From NCBI RefSeq assembly GCF_045679555.1, contig NC_092122.1:10341543-10405542 (forward strand): a DNA stretch of 64,000 nt, read 5' to 3'. The notes under the pieces were generated by a model. The model ran no database searches and was not told the DNA's origin. It saw only the letters and a list, made by a program, of their open reading frames with translations. Below are positions 41,501 through 50,548 of the stretch, piece by piece (position 1 is the first letter of the stretch; every line of letters starts with the position of its first letter). Source of the DNA: Salvelinus alpinus (Eukaryota > Chordata > Actinopteri > Salmoniformes > Salmonidae). Position numbers and translations under genes: made by a program.

Positions 41501-44500
41501 GCCAGACCATTAGGACCTGATGGAGGAACAATAGAGCACTGAGCACCAGACCATTAGAACCTGATGGAGGGACAATAGAGCCCTGAGTGCCAGACCATTA
41601 GAACCTGATGGAGGAACAATAGAGCACTGAGTACCAGACCATTAGGACCTGATGGAGGAACAATAGAGCCCTGAGTGCCAGACCATTAGAACCTGATGGA
41701 GGGACAATAGAGCACTGAGCACCAGACCATTAGAACCTGATGGAGGGACAATAGAGCCCTGAGTGCCAGACCATTAGAACCTGATGGAGGGACAATAGAG
41801 CACTGAGTACCAGACCATTAGGACCTGATGGAGGAACAATAGAGCACTGAGTACCAGACCATTAGGACCTGATGGAGGAACAATAGAGCCCTGAGTGCCA
41901 GACCATTAGAACCTGATGGAGGGACAATAGAGCACTGAGCACCAGACCATTAGAACCTGATGGAGGGACAATAGAGCCCTAGAGCTCAGTGCCAGACCAT
42001 TAGAACCGATGGAGGGACAATAGAGCACTGAGTACCAGACCATTAGGACCTGATGGAGGAACAATAGAGCACTGAGCACCAGACCATTAGGACCTGATGG
42101 AGGGACAATAGAGCCCTGAGCGCCAGACCATTAGGACCTGATGGAGGGACAATAGAGCACTGAGCACCAGACCATTAGAACCTGATGGAGGGACAATAGA
42201 GCCCTGAGTGCCAGACCATTAGAACCTGATGGAGGGACAATAGAGCCCTGAGTGCCAGACCATTAGAACCTGATGGAGGGACAATAGAGCCCTGAGTGCC
42301 AGACCATTAGAACCTGATGGAGGGACAATAGAGCACTGAGCACCAGACCATTAGAACCTGATGGAGGGACAATAGAGCCCTGAGTGCCAGACCATTAGAA
42401 CCTGATGGAGGGACAATAGAGCACTGAGTACCAGACCATTAGGACCTGATGGAGGAACAATAGAGCACTGAGTACCAGACCATTAGGACCTGATGGAGGA
42501 ACAATAGAGCCCTGAGTGCCAGACCATTAGAACCTGATGGAGGGACAATAGAGCACTGAGCACCAGACCATTAGAACCTGATGGAGGGACAATAGAGCCC
42601 TGAGTGCCAGACCATTAGGACCTGATGGAGGGACAATAGAGCCCTGAGTGCCAGACCATTAGAACCTGATGGAGGGACAATAGAGCCCTGAGTGCCAGAC
42701 CATTAGAACCTGATGGAGGGACAATAGAGCCCTGAGTGCCAGACCATTAGAACCGATGGAGGGACAATAGAGCCCTGAGTGCCAGACCATTAGAACCTGA
42801 TGGAGGGACAATAGAGCCCTGAGTGCCAGACCATTCGCACCTGATGGATGGACAATAGAGCCCTGAGTACCAGACCATTAGGACCTGATGGAGGGACAAT
42901 AGAGTCCTGAGTACCAGGTCATTAGAACCTGATGGAGGGACAATAGAGCCCTGAGTGCCAGACCATTAGAACCGATGGAGGGACAATAGAGCCCTGAGTG
43001 CCAGACCATTAGAACCTGATGGAGGGACAATAGAGCCCTGAGTACCAGACCATTCGCACCTGATGGATGGACAATAGAGCCCTGAGTACCAGACCATTAG
43101 GACCTGATGGAGGGACAATAGAGTCCTGAGTACCAGGTCATTAGGACCTGATGGTCGTTAGTGAGTTGGGTACTATCAACGCATGTCCAGAGTGCATAAT
43201 AGGAGATTACTGTGACTCAACGGTCACGTGGAATTTGATAATACGGTCACCGCAACAGCCCAAGTGAGAATGTGAGAGTGTGAGCGAGTGGAGGGGATTC
43301 TTACGGCTGTGTGAGGTCATGGGTGATGAAGTCAGAGCTCTTGAAGAGCAGGAAGATATCACTCAGACTCTGACACTGCAGGGAGCTGTTCAGAGCAATC
43401 CAGTTAGCATCCTGCAAGAGAGAAGGAAACACACACACACTTATTCACTCAAAATTACCACTCAGACAGACACACTGTGGACAGTATTTTAACCTTATAT
43501 TGATGGTGTTAGAGGATTGTGTCTCTCACCCGCGGTGCACTCCAGTTCAGTTTGGGAAAGACACACCCACCTAGGGTGTTGATGGCTTCCAGCACTTTAG
43601 AGTTGAATTCTGGGAACTCTGGAGCCTGGAACACAAAGCACCACAACAAATCTCCACCTATTCATTGTATGCATATCATATTACAAACTTGACAAAACTT
43701 TTATGCAGATGGATTGATCATATTTGACATGATCTACATTACGTACTGTTACAGTGGTGGTTGTCTCATCATCTGACCACTAATTTTGTTGAGAGAAGAA
43801 AATATAATCAATCAGTAAATCAAACAGCCAAGCATTGAGCATAAAGTCTGCCTTTTCAGTCTCTACTTTACTAGAGAGCGAAATGGAGTGCACCTCTATG
43901 TCTGGAGCAAAATTACCTGAACGTCTTCCTCCTCTGAGTCACTGTTGTTGGTCTGGTTATGCTGAGTGTTGTTGTCCCTGGTATGAGGAGAGATTTTATT
44001 AGGGAGTATAAGGGCAATTCCATGGTAACGGAATTACGCTGAGACTAAGATTTTTCATTTTTAAATGTATACCAAACAAAAACCATTGATTTCTATAGTT
44101 TTTTAAAACTTTTAACTCTATACACAAGGACTACTTTCAACAATTTCCACTGAAAATTCTACAAAAACACATTTACAGGAAGAACTGTACAGATACAAAG
44201 TTTGGCAACAGAATAAAACTGAGGGAGATTTTACCATAATTATGCTACCACTTTGCATCTGCAGTTTTTTCCAGTACGTTTTTTTTTTTACTGTGTAAAT
44301 TGTTCAAAGTAGTCATTGTGCATAAAGTTTTATGATTTGTTAAACTTTGAAAATCAGTTTTGTTTTTGGCATACATTTTAATTCTAAAATTGGTGTCTCT
44401 AAGTTACAGTGTATGGGAATAGATACAGGACACTAGATGTATGTGCTTTAAAGGGTAATAAGTATGCTTACCCTCCAGAAACTACTAGTGTTCCATCGTC

Positions 44501-45048
44501 CAGCAAATAATCTATTACATTCTGAGGCAGTGGGAGAATCAAACTGAAAGAAAGATAACACCAAACATTAGGCCTACACAACACAAACTATCAGACTAGT
44601 ATTGACCAAAGATAAGAGAAAACAAACAGTCTCAAAGGTAGAGATTGATCTGATGCAATATCAATGACAATATCATCACAAAAGCATTTACACCTGGCAC
44701 TTCTAACAAATTCAAATGTTTAATAACAGTAAAGGACAGGTGTGGTTTGTGAGAATTCACAATTAGCTGATAAAAGTACAGTTTGGCTGTGTTACAATAT
44801 CAGAGGCACACGAGTATCACACACACAAGTGACATCATATTGGCTAACACAGCTTGCTAGCTAAACAGATAACTATACGTTAGCTACCCAAATTATAGCA
44901 CAACCAGTGTTTATTTGATAGTGACGAGATCAACAACATATCTGAGACTGTACTGGTCAAGTTAATGAGTTCACCTTTTGATAGTATGCTTCTTAAATAT
45001 CGGATACCAGACCGAAAACTGACAATTTACAACTTGCTCCTTCTTCAT
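29459..45048 (-). CDS. cdc123: CDC123, eIF2 assembly factor (complete, 13 exons)
   Basis: Coding exons, all GT-AG with consistent phase: 45048-44975, 44543-44472, 43977-43917, 43779-43747, 43625-43530, 43411-43305, 32645-32594, 32454-32379, 32207-32085, 32008-31980, 31869-31741, 30004-29867, 29503-29459; 1035 nt, 344 aa (human 336). The protein starts [18 protein letters not shown] and ends EDSEEEVRQ. It is the D123/ATP-grasp fold: [20 protein letters not shown], the [15 protein letters not shown] strand, and nucleotide/metal-binding segments [23 protein letters not shown]123 binds eIF2 gamma and is needed to assemble the eIF2 trimer. An acidic stretch (SDSEEEDVQ) and [11 protein letters not shown] are carried by two small exons. 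The intron between exons 6 and 7 is 10.7 kb and full of transposons and a minisatellite. No stop or frameshift is seen, so the gene is probably functional. Confidence 0.95.
29545..29777 (+). mobile_element. HpaI-type SINE in the last cdc123 intron
   Basis: A full copy from ccgggctcccgagtggcaca through the B-box-like ggttcgaatcc (29616-29626) to the tail ttgcctagttaaataaaggt. It lies antisense to cdc123, between exons 13 and 12. Confidence 0.94.
29991..30180. repeat. 46-bp tandem repeat overlapping cdc123 exon 12 acceptor
   Basis: Units begin aacacagggccttcctacag at 29991, 30037, 30083 and 30130. The first unit contains the exon 12 splice acceptor (30005-30006) and 14 nt of the exon. A further unit resumes at 31624, on the far side of the 1.44-kb insertion. 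Confidence 0.93.
30181..31622. mobile_element. 1.44-kb interspersed repeat with hairpin ends
   Basis: It is inserted in the 46-bp array and flanked by ttaacac at 30174-30180 and 31623-31629, a likely 7-bp target duplication. The left end is an 86-bp palindrome (30181-30266, arms atattagcaact... and ...agttgctaatat). The right end contains the perfect palindrome aatcccgttaacgggatt at 31591-31608. The interior has two diverged tandem blocks about 400 bp apart, each with ctgatgaagatcatcaaa (near 30900 and 31298). It appears to be an abundant salmonid repeat; its class is not clear to me and it has no coding capacity. Confidence 0.72.
32503..32555. repeat. (GT)n microsatellite in cdc123 intron
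   Basis: About 26 GT dinucleotides, roughly 40 bp from exon 7 (32594) on the downstream side, that is, close to its donor site. Confidence 0.95.
33015..33592 (-). mobile_element. Tc1-like non-autonomous element, right end lost
   Basis: Begins with the terminal sequence ctgaacaaaaatataaaacg after a TA. The minus strand encodes only a DNA-binding fragment: [20 protein letters not shown] then [14 protein letters not shown] (33412-33035), a Tc1-type helix-turn-helix. No catalytic domain. The expected matching right terminus is not present. Confidence 0.78.
34148..34221 (-). mobile_element. LINE 3'-end fragment
   Basis: Begins caaatcaaactttattggtc, the same 3' end as the LINEs at 52695 and 54462, and is cut by the Sleeping Beauty-type element at 34224. 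Confidence 0.75.
34224..35813 (+). mobile_element. Sleeping Beauty-type Tc1 element, near full length, inactive
   Basis: Outer ends cagttgaagtcggaggttta (34224) and acgtccgacttcaactg (to 35813); inner direct repeats at about 34425-34460 (agtgggtcagaagtttacat) and 35612-35632, so the full IR/DR architecture is kept. At 1590 bp it is about family length. The transposase is on the plus strand: the DNA-binding segment [20 protein letters not shown] (near 34660) is clear, but the start codon region has lost the usual MGKSKE-like segment, and later parts lie in several frames with in-frame stops and small deletions (for example around 35060). The left TA is at 34222-34223; the right has drifted to TG. 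It sits in the large cdc123 intron, antisense to the gene. Confidence 0.93.
36240..36812. mobile_element. Inverted-repeat element in cdc123 intron
   Basis: Sequence acagataaaataacatcaaa continuing to ccgtagctttgat (36244-36290) is repeated in inverted form at about 36765-36810 with nearly perfect identity. The interior is non-coding and contains a poly-C tract near 36658. The pattern fits a non-autonomous DNA element; the family is unknown. Confidence 0.65.
37099..39655 (-). mobile_element. Tc1-like element, degenerate, split by a LINE
   Basis: Ends cagtgtattcagaaaatatt (37099) and gggctctgaatacacta (to 39655) are inverted. The minus strand encodes a broken transposase: the N-terminal DNA-binding part [20 protein letters not shown] near 39252, and the catalytic part near 38490-38640 containing [12 protein letters not shown]. 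Frameshifts and missing segments separate them. A LINE fragment is inserted at 37497-38486. Confidence 0.88.
37497..38486 (-). mobile_element. L2-like LINE fragment nested in a Tc1 element
   Basis: The minus strand ORF 38449-37655 (264 aa) is the C-terminal part of a LINE reverse transcriptase: [20 protein letters not shown], then [20 protein letters not shown], ending [12 protein letters not shown]. It lacks the YADD catalytic box because of 5' truncation, but the visible frame is unbroken. The 3' end at the left carries a (TACATTT)n tail and the ttatccagagcgacttacaa signature. A 6-bp duplication atgctt flanks it (37491-37496 and 38487-38492). Confidence 0.92.
39656..40862. other. cdc123 intron sequence without recognised features
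   Basis: AT-rich anonymous sequence with a short GA tract at about 40230-40247; no exon or transposon was recognised. Confidence 0.45.
40863..43154. repeat. 44-bp minisatellite, about 52 copies, in cdc123 intron
   Basis: Unit: gagggacaatagagcactga then gtaccagaccattaggacct and gatg. Units differ at a few fixed sites: aacaa or gacaa; gcact or gccct; caccag, taccag, tgccag or tacaac; aggacc or agaacc. Some units lack two bases (agaaccgatgg), and one near 41982 has a small insertion. It ends about 150 bp from exon 6 (43305). It has no coding capacity and no spacers. Confidence 0.97.
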
Positions 45049-45260
45049 ACTGCAAATTATTTACCGGAAGTGAGTCCAGCCACATATGGTTCCCTTAAGA
45101 AAAAGGCGATTAATATTGGTTTCATGTAGTTTACAACCTTTCCATAACACCAAAATTATAATGGCTTGTATTTATTACCGAGTTTTAGTTTAATTATAAT
45201 TCAGGTTAGGTTATCTGGAATGGTTGAGACCGTCTCTAATGTATTATAATATTTTACAGA
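45049..45260. promoter_or_regulatory. Bidirectional cdc123/nudt5 promoter region with ETS-type site
   Basis: cdc123 (minus) and nudt5 (plus) diverge here. The sequence accggaagtga at 45063-45073 matches the ETS/GABP consensus typical of housekeeping bidirectional promoters and is about 15 bp upstream of the cdc123 ATG. No TATA box is evident. The nudt5 first exon is presumably non-coding and lies to the right, but I could not define it. Confidence 0.55.
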
Positions 45261-45544
45261 AGAGGGAGATTATTTGTGCGTTGCACACGTAGGCGTGATC
45301 AATGCTGTGGGCTTTATTTATTTTTTGACTTCTTTAACTTGACTTGTGACTAAAACCACTTCATATTCATGTGAGTACTGCACATGTATCCAATTTAGAA
45401 GTAACTATGTTTTTTATATATATTGATATGTTTTAAGAATATTTACATAACAGCATGTGGATTTTGCTAGGAATGAGCTAGTTCATCAGAAACTTCCTTC
45501 ACCATGGAGTGCAGTCTAGTTTAGTCCGCTAGAAATTAGCTTGG

Positions 45545-46603
45545 TAGCTAGCTAATTTAGTTGTCTGATTAATCAGGCTGTAATAGACAATTACTTGGTA
45601 TAGTATATAGCTAACTAGTTAGCAAAATTACAGCCTCAAACGAATGCCTACAAAATAGTGTGAATGTTCTTTACAAGCCAGAATGTTGAATACAATTACA
45701 TTCACTTGCTATACCGGTTTTCTGTGCGGTTTGTCAAAAATATTGTTTACCCGACATTTTACTGAGCTGGTAGTTATATGGTTCGGTTCAGCTTCGAGAT
45801 AAAGTTCGTTTTATGTGGGATATTAGGTTCTCTCGTCTAACTATTTAACCAAGCATGCCATGAAAATTGTATATTCCGAATCTAAAAAAAAGTTAAGATT
45901 GAAATTCTAATTAAAATGAAACAATGAAAAATTCACACACACAAAAAGTATGTAAATATTCTCCATCCACCTCGATTCAGAATGGCCAATGTAAAATGAC
46001 CTAGGTGCCAAACCGAACCATATAGAGTACCACAGTATAAATCATAATACACATGAAACCTTGCTGTCAAAGGGAAATGGTTCCAATCGTTTTTTTCTAC
46101 CATTATTTTTTCCCATAGGGGATTTTAGAAACACTTAAAATAAGGGCTGTGTTTTGTGTAGGCTTACCCTGGCGTGACGTTTTGATAACTGTTTAAATCT
46201 CTCTCAGACAATATTACTTTTATCAATATAAGGGATTTGTAGTCTTGCAAGATGTCTACTTTGACGTTAACTAGGATTTTTAAAATCTGAAAGTAAATAG
46301 ATCCGAATACATTAATAGTCACCTTGTCCGTGAGAGATTTGCATGTTTATCAAAACGTCATGCCAGGTTAAGCCTACATGAAACACAGACCTTATTTTAA
46401 GGGATTCTAAAATGAATGTTGGAAAAACGATTGGAACTATTTCCACAGACAACAGAGTACGTTTTTAAAATGTAATTTTATTTAACATTCTGGCTTGTAA
46501 GGAACATTTACACAATTTTTGCAGGCATTTGTTTCAGGTTGTATATACCAATTACTTGTGTATTACAGCCTGATTAATCAGACTAGTTAGCTAGCTGCTT
46601 CAG
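45545..46603. repeat. Long inverted repeat upstream of nudt5
   Basis: The left arm (about 45545-45710) and right arm (about 46454-46603) are inverted copies: gtctgattaatcaggctgta at 45562 matches ttacagcctgattaatcaga at 46563, and ttacaagccagaatgttgaa at 45672 matches aacattctggcttgtaagga near 46486. Arms are about 150 bp with small indels; the spacer is about 740 bp and contains a fold-back MITE. Confidence 0.8.
46018..46450. mobile_element. Fold-back MITE, copy 2, right end truncated
   Basis: Starts tatagagtaccacagtataa, as in the copy at 4736, and keeps both inner arms (taagggctgtgttttgtgta near 46142; inverted at about 46370-46400). The centre is larger than in copy 1 by about 100 bp, and the outer right arm is missing. 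Confidence 0.78.
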
Positions 46604-46823
46604 CCATGCTGCTAGCAACTTTCTTGTGTTGGACAATAAAAGTTGGTAAAACTGGCCTGCGATGAAGTTTATGTATAATAAACTTAATGCATGCCTTATA
46701 ACTATCTGCCTTGCATATACCTATATTAATTATGAACTCATGCATGTAATCCATTTTTTTTTTCTGGATTTGGGCAAACAAACTAAATCCTCCATCCATT
46801 TTCCTGAGAACAGTACTGGAAAG

Positions 46824-48482
46824 ATGAGCAGCCCTCCCAAATCGACAACCATACCTCACATTGTAAAAGAGGAGGTAGATATGATACAATATCATGCACA
46901 TTGTGTGGTGTAAATGACAGTATTACAATAGTCTCTTGGTTTAGCTATATCACATTACTCAACGGTATTCTCTTCAGGTCATTGCGTCTGGGAAATGGTT
47001 GAAACTTGAGAAGACCACCTATGTGGACCCCGTTGGAAACACAAGGTATGGAACAGCTTTATGAGTTCCATAAGCGACTTTTGATGAACACTTTCTTTCC
47101 CTTCTCCGTTTTACAATTCATTTTTGTCTTTCAATAGAACTTGGGAGACTACGAAAAGGACAACCAGACAGGCCAATGCAGCAGATGGTGTGTGTACATA
47201 CATTTCATACTGATGGATAAGCAGTGACATTATAGAAATTGATTCCTGTGTTTTATTCCAGGTGTGGGGATCATTGCCCTTCTGAAGAGGACCCTCCACA
47301 AAGACTGCGTTGTCATGGTGAAGCAGTTCCGTCCACCAATAGGGTGCTGTACCCTAGAGTTCCCTGCAGGTGACATGGGTTTACGGTCACATCTCAAAAC
47401 TCTGTTCAGACACAGTGTATGTAGGCCTGTCATTGCTGTATTTTGTGTTCTGATATCCGTGTTTGCTGTGTATGGGTGTTTTTGCTGTTGCTCAGGTCTG
47501 ATTGACGCGGATGAGAGTGCAGAGATTGCTGCTCTGCGAGAGCTGAAGGAGGAGACTGGTTACAAGGGGGAGGTGGTAGGAGTCACCCCAGGTAAGGTCT
47601 TATGAACACACACGCTCAAAACACAGTGCAGATTATGTACCAGTTCCATCAGCGAAGACAAATTCAATATGCCTGTGATCTTCTGAGTTGCCAGTTTTAC
47701 CATTGGGAATGTGAGAGTGTAGTATGATGTCAGTGACTAGTGGGGTAGTAACACACAGCAGATTACAAGTTTGAACTCCCCTTCATCCCCCCTTTCCTCT
47801 CCCCCTCCTCCTGACCTCGCAGTGACCTGCTTGGACCCTGGCCTCTCTAACTGCACCACACAGATCGTCATGGTTAACATCAATGGAGACGACCTCGAAA
47901 ACACCAACCCCACACAGCAGCTGGGTAAGTTAGGGGTCACACTCTTGGAATGTTATGAATCTAGAACATGTTTTTTATTGTCAAGCTGATATGTATTGTA
48001 CATGTTGTCCTGAACTTGTTCTTATTTCTCTGCTTTCCTCCCTCTTTTACTCGTTTCCAGGTGATGGAGGTAAATATTATTTTCTTTCACACTTTTAGTT
48101 ATTTTTCCACAGTTAGAATAACATTGACCTAAATCTTATTCTGGCCTCTGTTTTACTTCCAGAATTTGTTGAAGTTCTCCTTCTACCTCTTGATGAATTC
48201 CAGAGGGAAATTGATGGTGAGCAACGATTTGAGGTTTCTTCTTAACAATAACACAATTCTTAAGTCATAATGGAATCCAATTTGAGACAGAAAGCATATT
48301 ATTACTGTTATTATATTCTGCTAGTGATTACCTGAAGAGATAATATTTGCATGATCCCCCCTCCTCATACAGACCTGATGAAGAAGGAGAAGATTGTGGT
48401 GGACTCTAAGGTTTACATCTACGGCATGGGGATGTCCCAGGCCTTCTTTAAACCCAATGAACTCCGAGTGCTCAAACAGTGA
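46824..48482 (+). CDS. nudt5: NUDT5, ADP-sugar pyrophosphatase (complete, 9 coding exons)
   Basis: Exons: 46824-46874, 46978-47045, 47138-47187, 47262-47369, 47496-47591, 47823-47924, 48061-48069, 48163-48216, 48373-48482; 648 nt, 215 aa (human 219), phases consistent. The protein starts [17 protein letters not shown]. The Nudix box lies at residues 93-115 as G-x5-E-x7-REL-x-EE-x-GY ([11 protein letters not shown]), which binds Mg2+ and hydrolyses ADP-ribose to AMP and ribose 5-phosphate. The substrate-stacking tryptophans of human W28 and W46 correspond to W24 (GKW) and W42 (RTW). The catalytic loop glutamate (human E166) is E162 in GDGEFVE. The ATG lies in an upstream-open frame, but this start matches family length. 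An unseen non-coding first exon is likely. Head to head with cdc123, as in human. No lesion is seen. Confidence 0.95.
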
Positions 48483-49168
48483 GAGAAGGGTGAGAGAGTA
48501 GACTAGATGGATGGGAATAGAGGGAGAGGGTATTAGGCTTCCGACTCCTTTTGTTGTAGTCTCTCTGTTACACTACGAATATGGACTAAGCCAGGGATGA
48601 AACTGTCAACAGGGTGGCCATTTTGTGGCTTTAAGCTGTCATCTTGGGGATCAGTCCATGAGATTTATGGAGTGTTACCCTACAGCTTGTATTATCCATG
48701 ACCCACCGCCTTTATCAGTATCCTCTCTTTATATTGAGGTATGCGCCATACGTCCATGCACCTTTACCTGTGGGGATAGTCATAATTCGATACCATATTT
48801 GTGATTAATGTGATATTACATGCTGTCTGATAATACACATTTTTACACTGATCGGAATAGAATTTCTAAATGATAACTGATTACATACTGGAACATTCCC
48901 AACTTTCACTAACTCGACTGACTGAGCTTCACTGTAAAATAACTTTAAAAAAAGGTACTGTTATAATAACGTGCCTTGAAAGATGTTACTCGCAAAGGCA
49001 ATACTTTTGTGCATGTCGGTGCATTTATGTTGACATCTATTAGTTCACACCAATGCTCTGTTAGACCAAGGTATAGGTGTAGATGTCTCCTTACTGGTAT
49101 AAAGCTGACATGCAACTGATCCTCACATTTTATTTAGCAATTAACAGTAATTGAATTAACTTGATGTC

Positions 49169-49174
49169 AATAAA
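49169..49174 (+). terminator. nudt5: Candidate nudt5 polyadenylation signal
   Basis: AATAAA 687 bp after the stop codon, before a LINE-1-like insertion. No earlier AATAAA was noticed in the 3' region. Confidence 0.5.
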
Positions 49175-49516
49175 CATGTTATTCTTATAGCAACATGTAG
49201 GCCTACTTTTCTTTTGACTCTTTTGCTATTCTCCTACTGACCAATAGGTGGCGCTGTACAAGCAAAAACACATTGAACTTGATCCTAAGTAAATTCACCA
49301 AAGAAGAAGTAGCCAATAAACGCTTAGCTTTGCTGTGTTATCAACAACAACGAATGCTAGACATTATATCAGTAATATTCAATAGTATTTAAAAAGGTTG
49401 AATGTCTTCCAGCTAAATCCACAAGCGAAATTGCGGGCTAGAGTTGTTTGGGTGCTCACGCTAGCATTTAGCATATACGCTAACATTTAGAGAACGAATG
49501 ATTGGACATGAGCAGG

Positions 49517-50548
49517 GTTTTTTTTAAATAATTTTTATTATGAACACCACAAATACAGAAATATACAAACAAGAGTACATAAACCTTACAGACAGGTGTA
49601 TTACATATCAATATTCATTTTCAATGTGTTAAATACTTTTATGGTGCGTATTGCTTTTTTGTTTTTACATTTCTGATAGAACTGAAATTCTATCTTAAAT
49701 CATGTGAAAAGGGGTTTGTTCTCTGCCCACTTCATTTTATGGATAAAGAATCTTCCGTGAAAGATAAACAAATGAACAATGGAAGTTAAATCAGGGTCCA
49801 CATCATTTGGATCAAAATAAAACATAATATCATAGTCTCTCAGATTAACATTAACAGTCGTTTCTTTTCAAATAAAATTAACTCACTCCAAAGTCTTCTG
49901 ACATAAGAACAGTCCCAAAATAAATGGTCAAGAGTTTCTGGGTCACAACCACAAAATACACATTTGTTATCAATAGCTATTTTAAATCTGTGTATAATAA
50001 AGTTCTTTACAGGATAGATTCTATGAATAAGTTTGTATGATACTGCTTTCACCTTATTAGATATACAATATTTACCAGACAACAACGAAACTTTGTTCCA
50101 GTTCACTTGTCCTAGGGCTGCATTCCAGTACATTTTAGCAGAGGGAATAGTAACATATTGACATAGTTTCCTTATATACATGTTATTACATTTATAGTTT
50201 AAAATGTCAATTCCTTCTAGTTGTATTGAGGCTACAAAATCCTCAACAGTTGCACTTGGAGTGTTGTTATATTCTCCTAAAAGAAGAATAGCACCTTTTA
50301 GGGACAACTCTAACAACAATTTGATACTCCTCAGGAGTGAATGTAACATTGTGTGTTCTCATAAATTCTGGATAATCATATAGTTGTCCATCATTATTCA
50401 ATAATTGTTTAACCCAAATAATGTTGTCAAACCAGTTCTGGAAAATTAAAGACTTGTATTTTTGGACATTAGCAGGTGTTCTTGAAACAACATGATGGAG
50501 TCGTCCACTAAATGTAATGCTGCTTGGGTGAGGATGGTAAATGGCCAT
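49517..50548 (-). mobile_element. LINE-1-like 3' fragment
   Basis: Minus strand frames 50548-50267 and 50349-49840 encode the C-terminal end of an L1/Tx1-type ORF2: IFQNWFDNIIWVKQLLNNDG, then SYKLIHRIYPVKNFIIHRFK and the zinc-knuckle-like CVFCGCDPETLDHLFWDC. A frameshift lies near 50290. The 3' end at the left has an A-rich tail (complement of 49517-49530). Reverse transcriptase motifs are lost by 5' truncation. It lies between nudt5 and the fbh1 remnant. Confidence 0.85.

Noticed and set aside
40863-43154. Regular repeats reminiscent of a CRISPR array
   Set aside because: Units are directly abutting without unique spacers, there are no cas genes, and the context is a vertebrate intron.
46662-46913. 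A longer nudt5 N-terminus starting at ATG 46662
   Set aside because: It is open by chance through AT-rich sequence; the ATG at 46824 gives the family length, and the extension resembles nothing in NUDT5.
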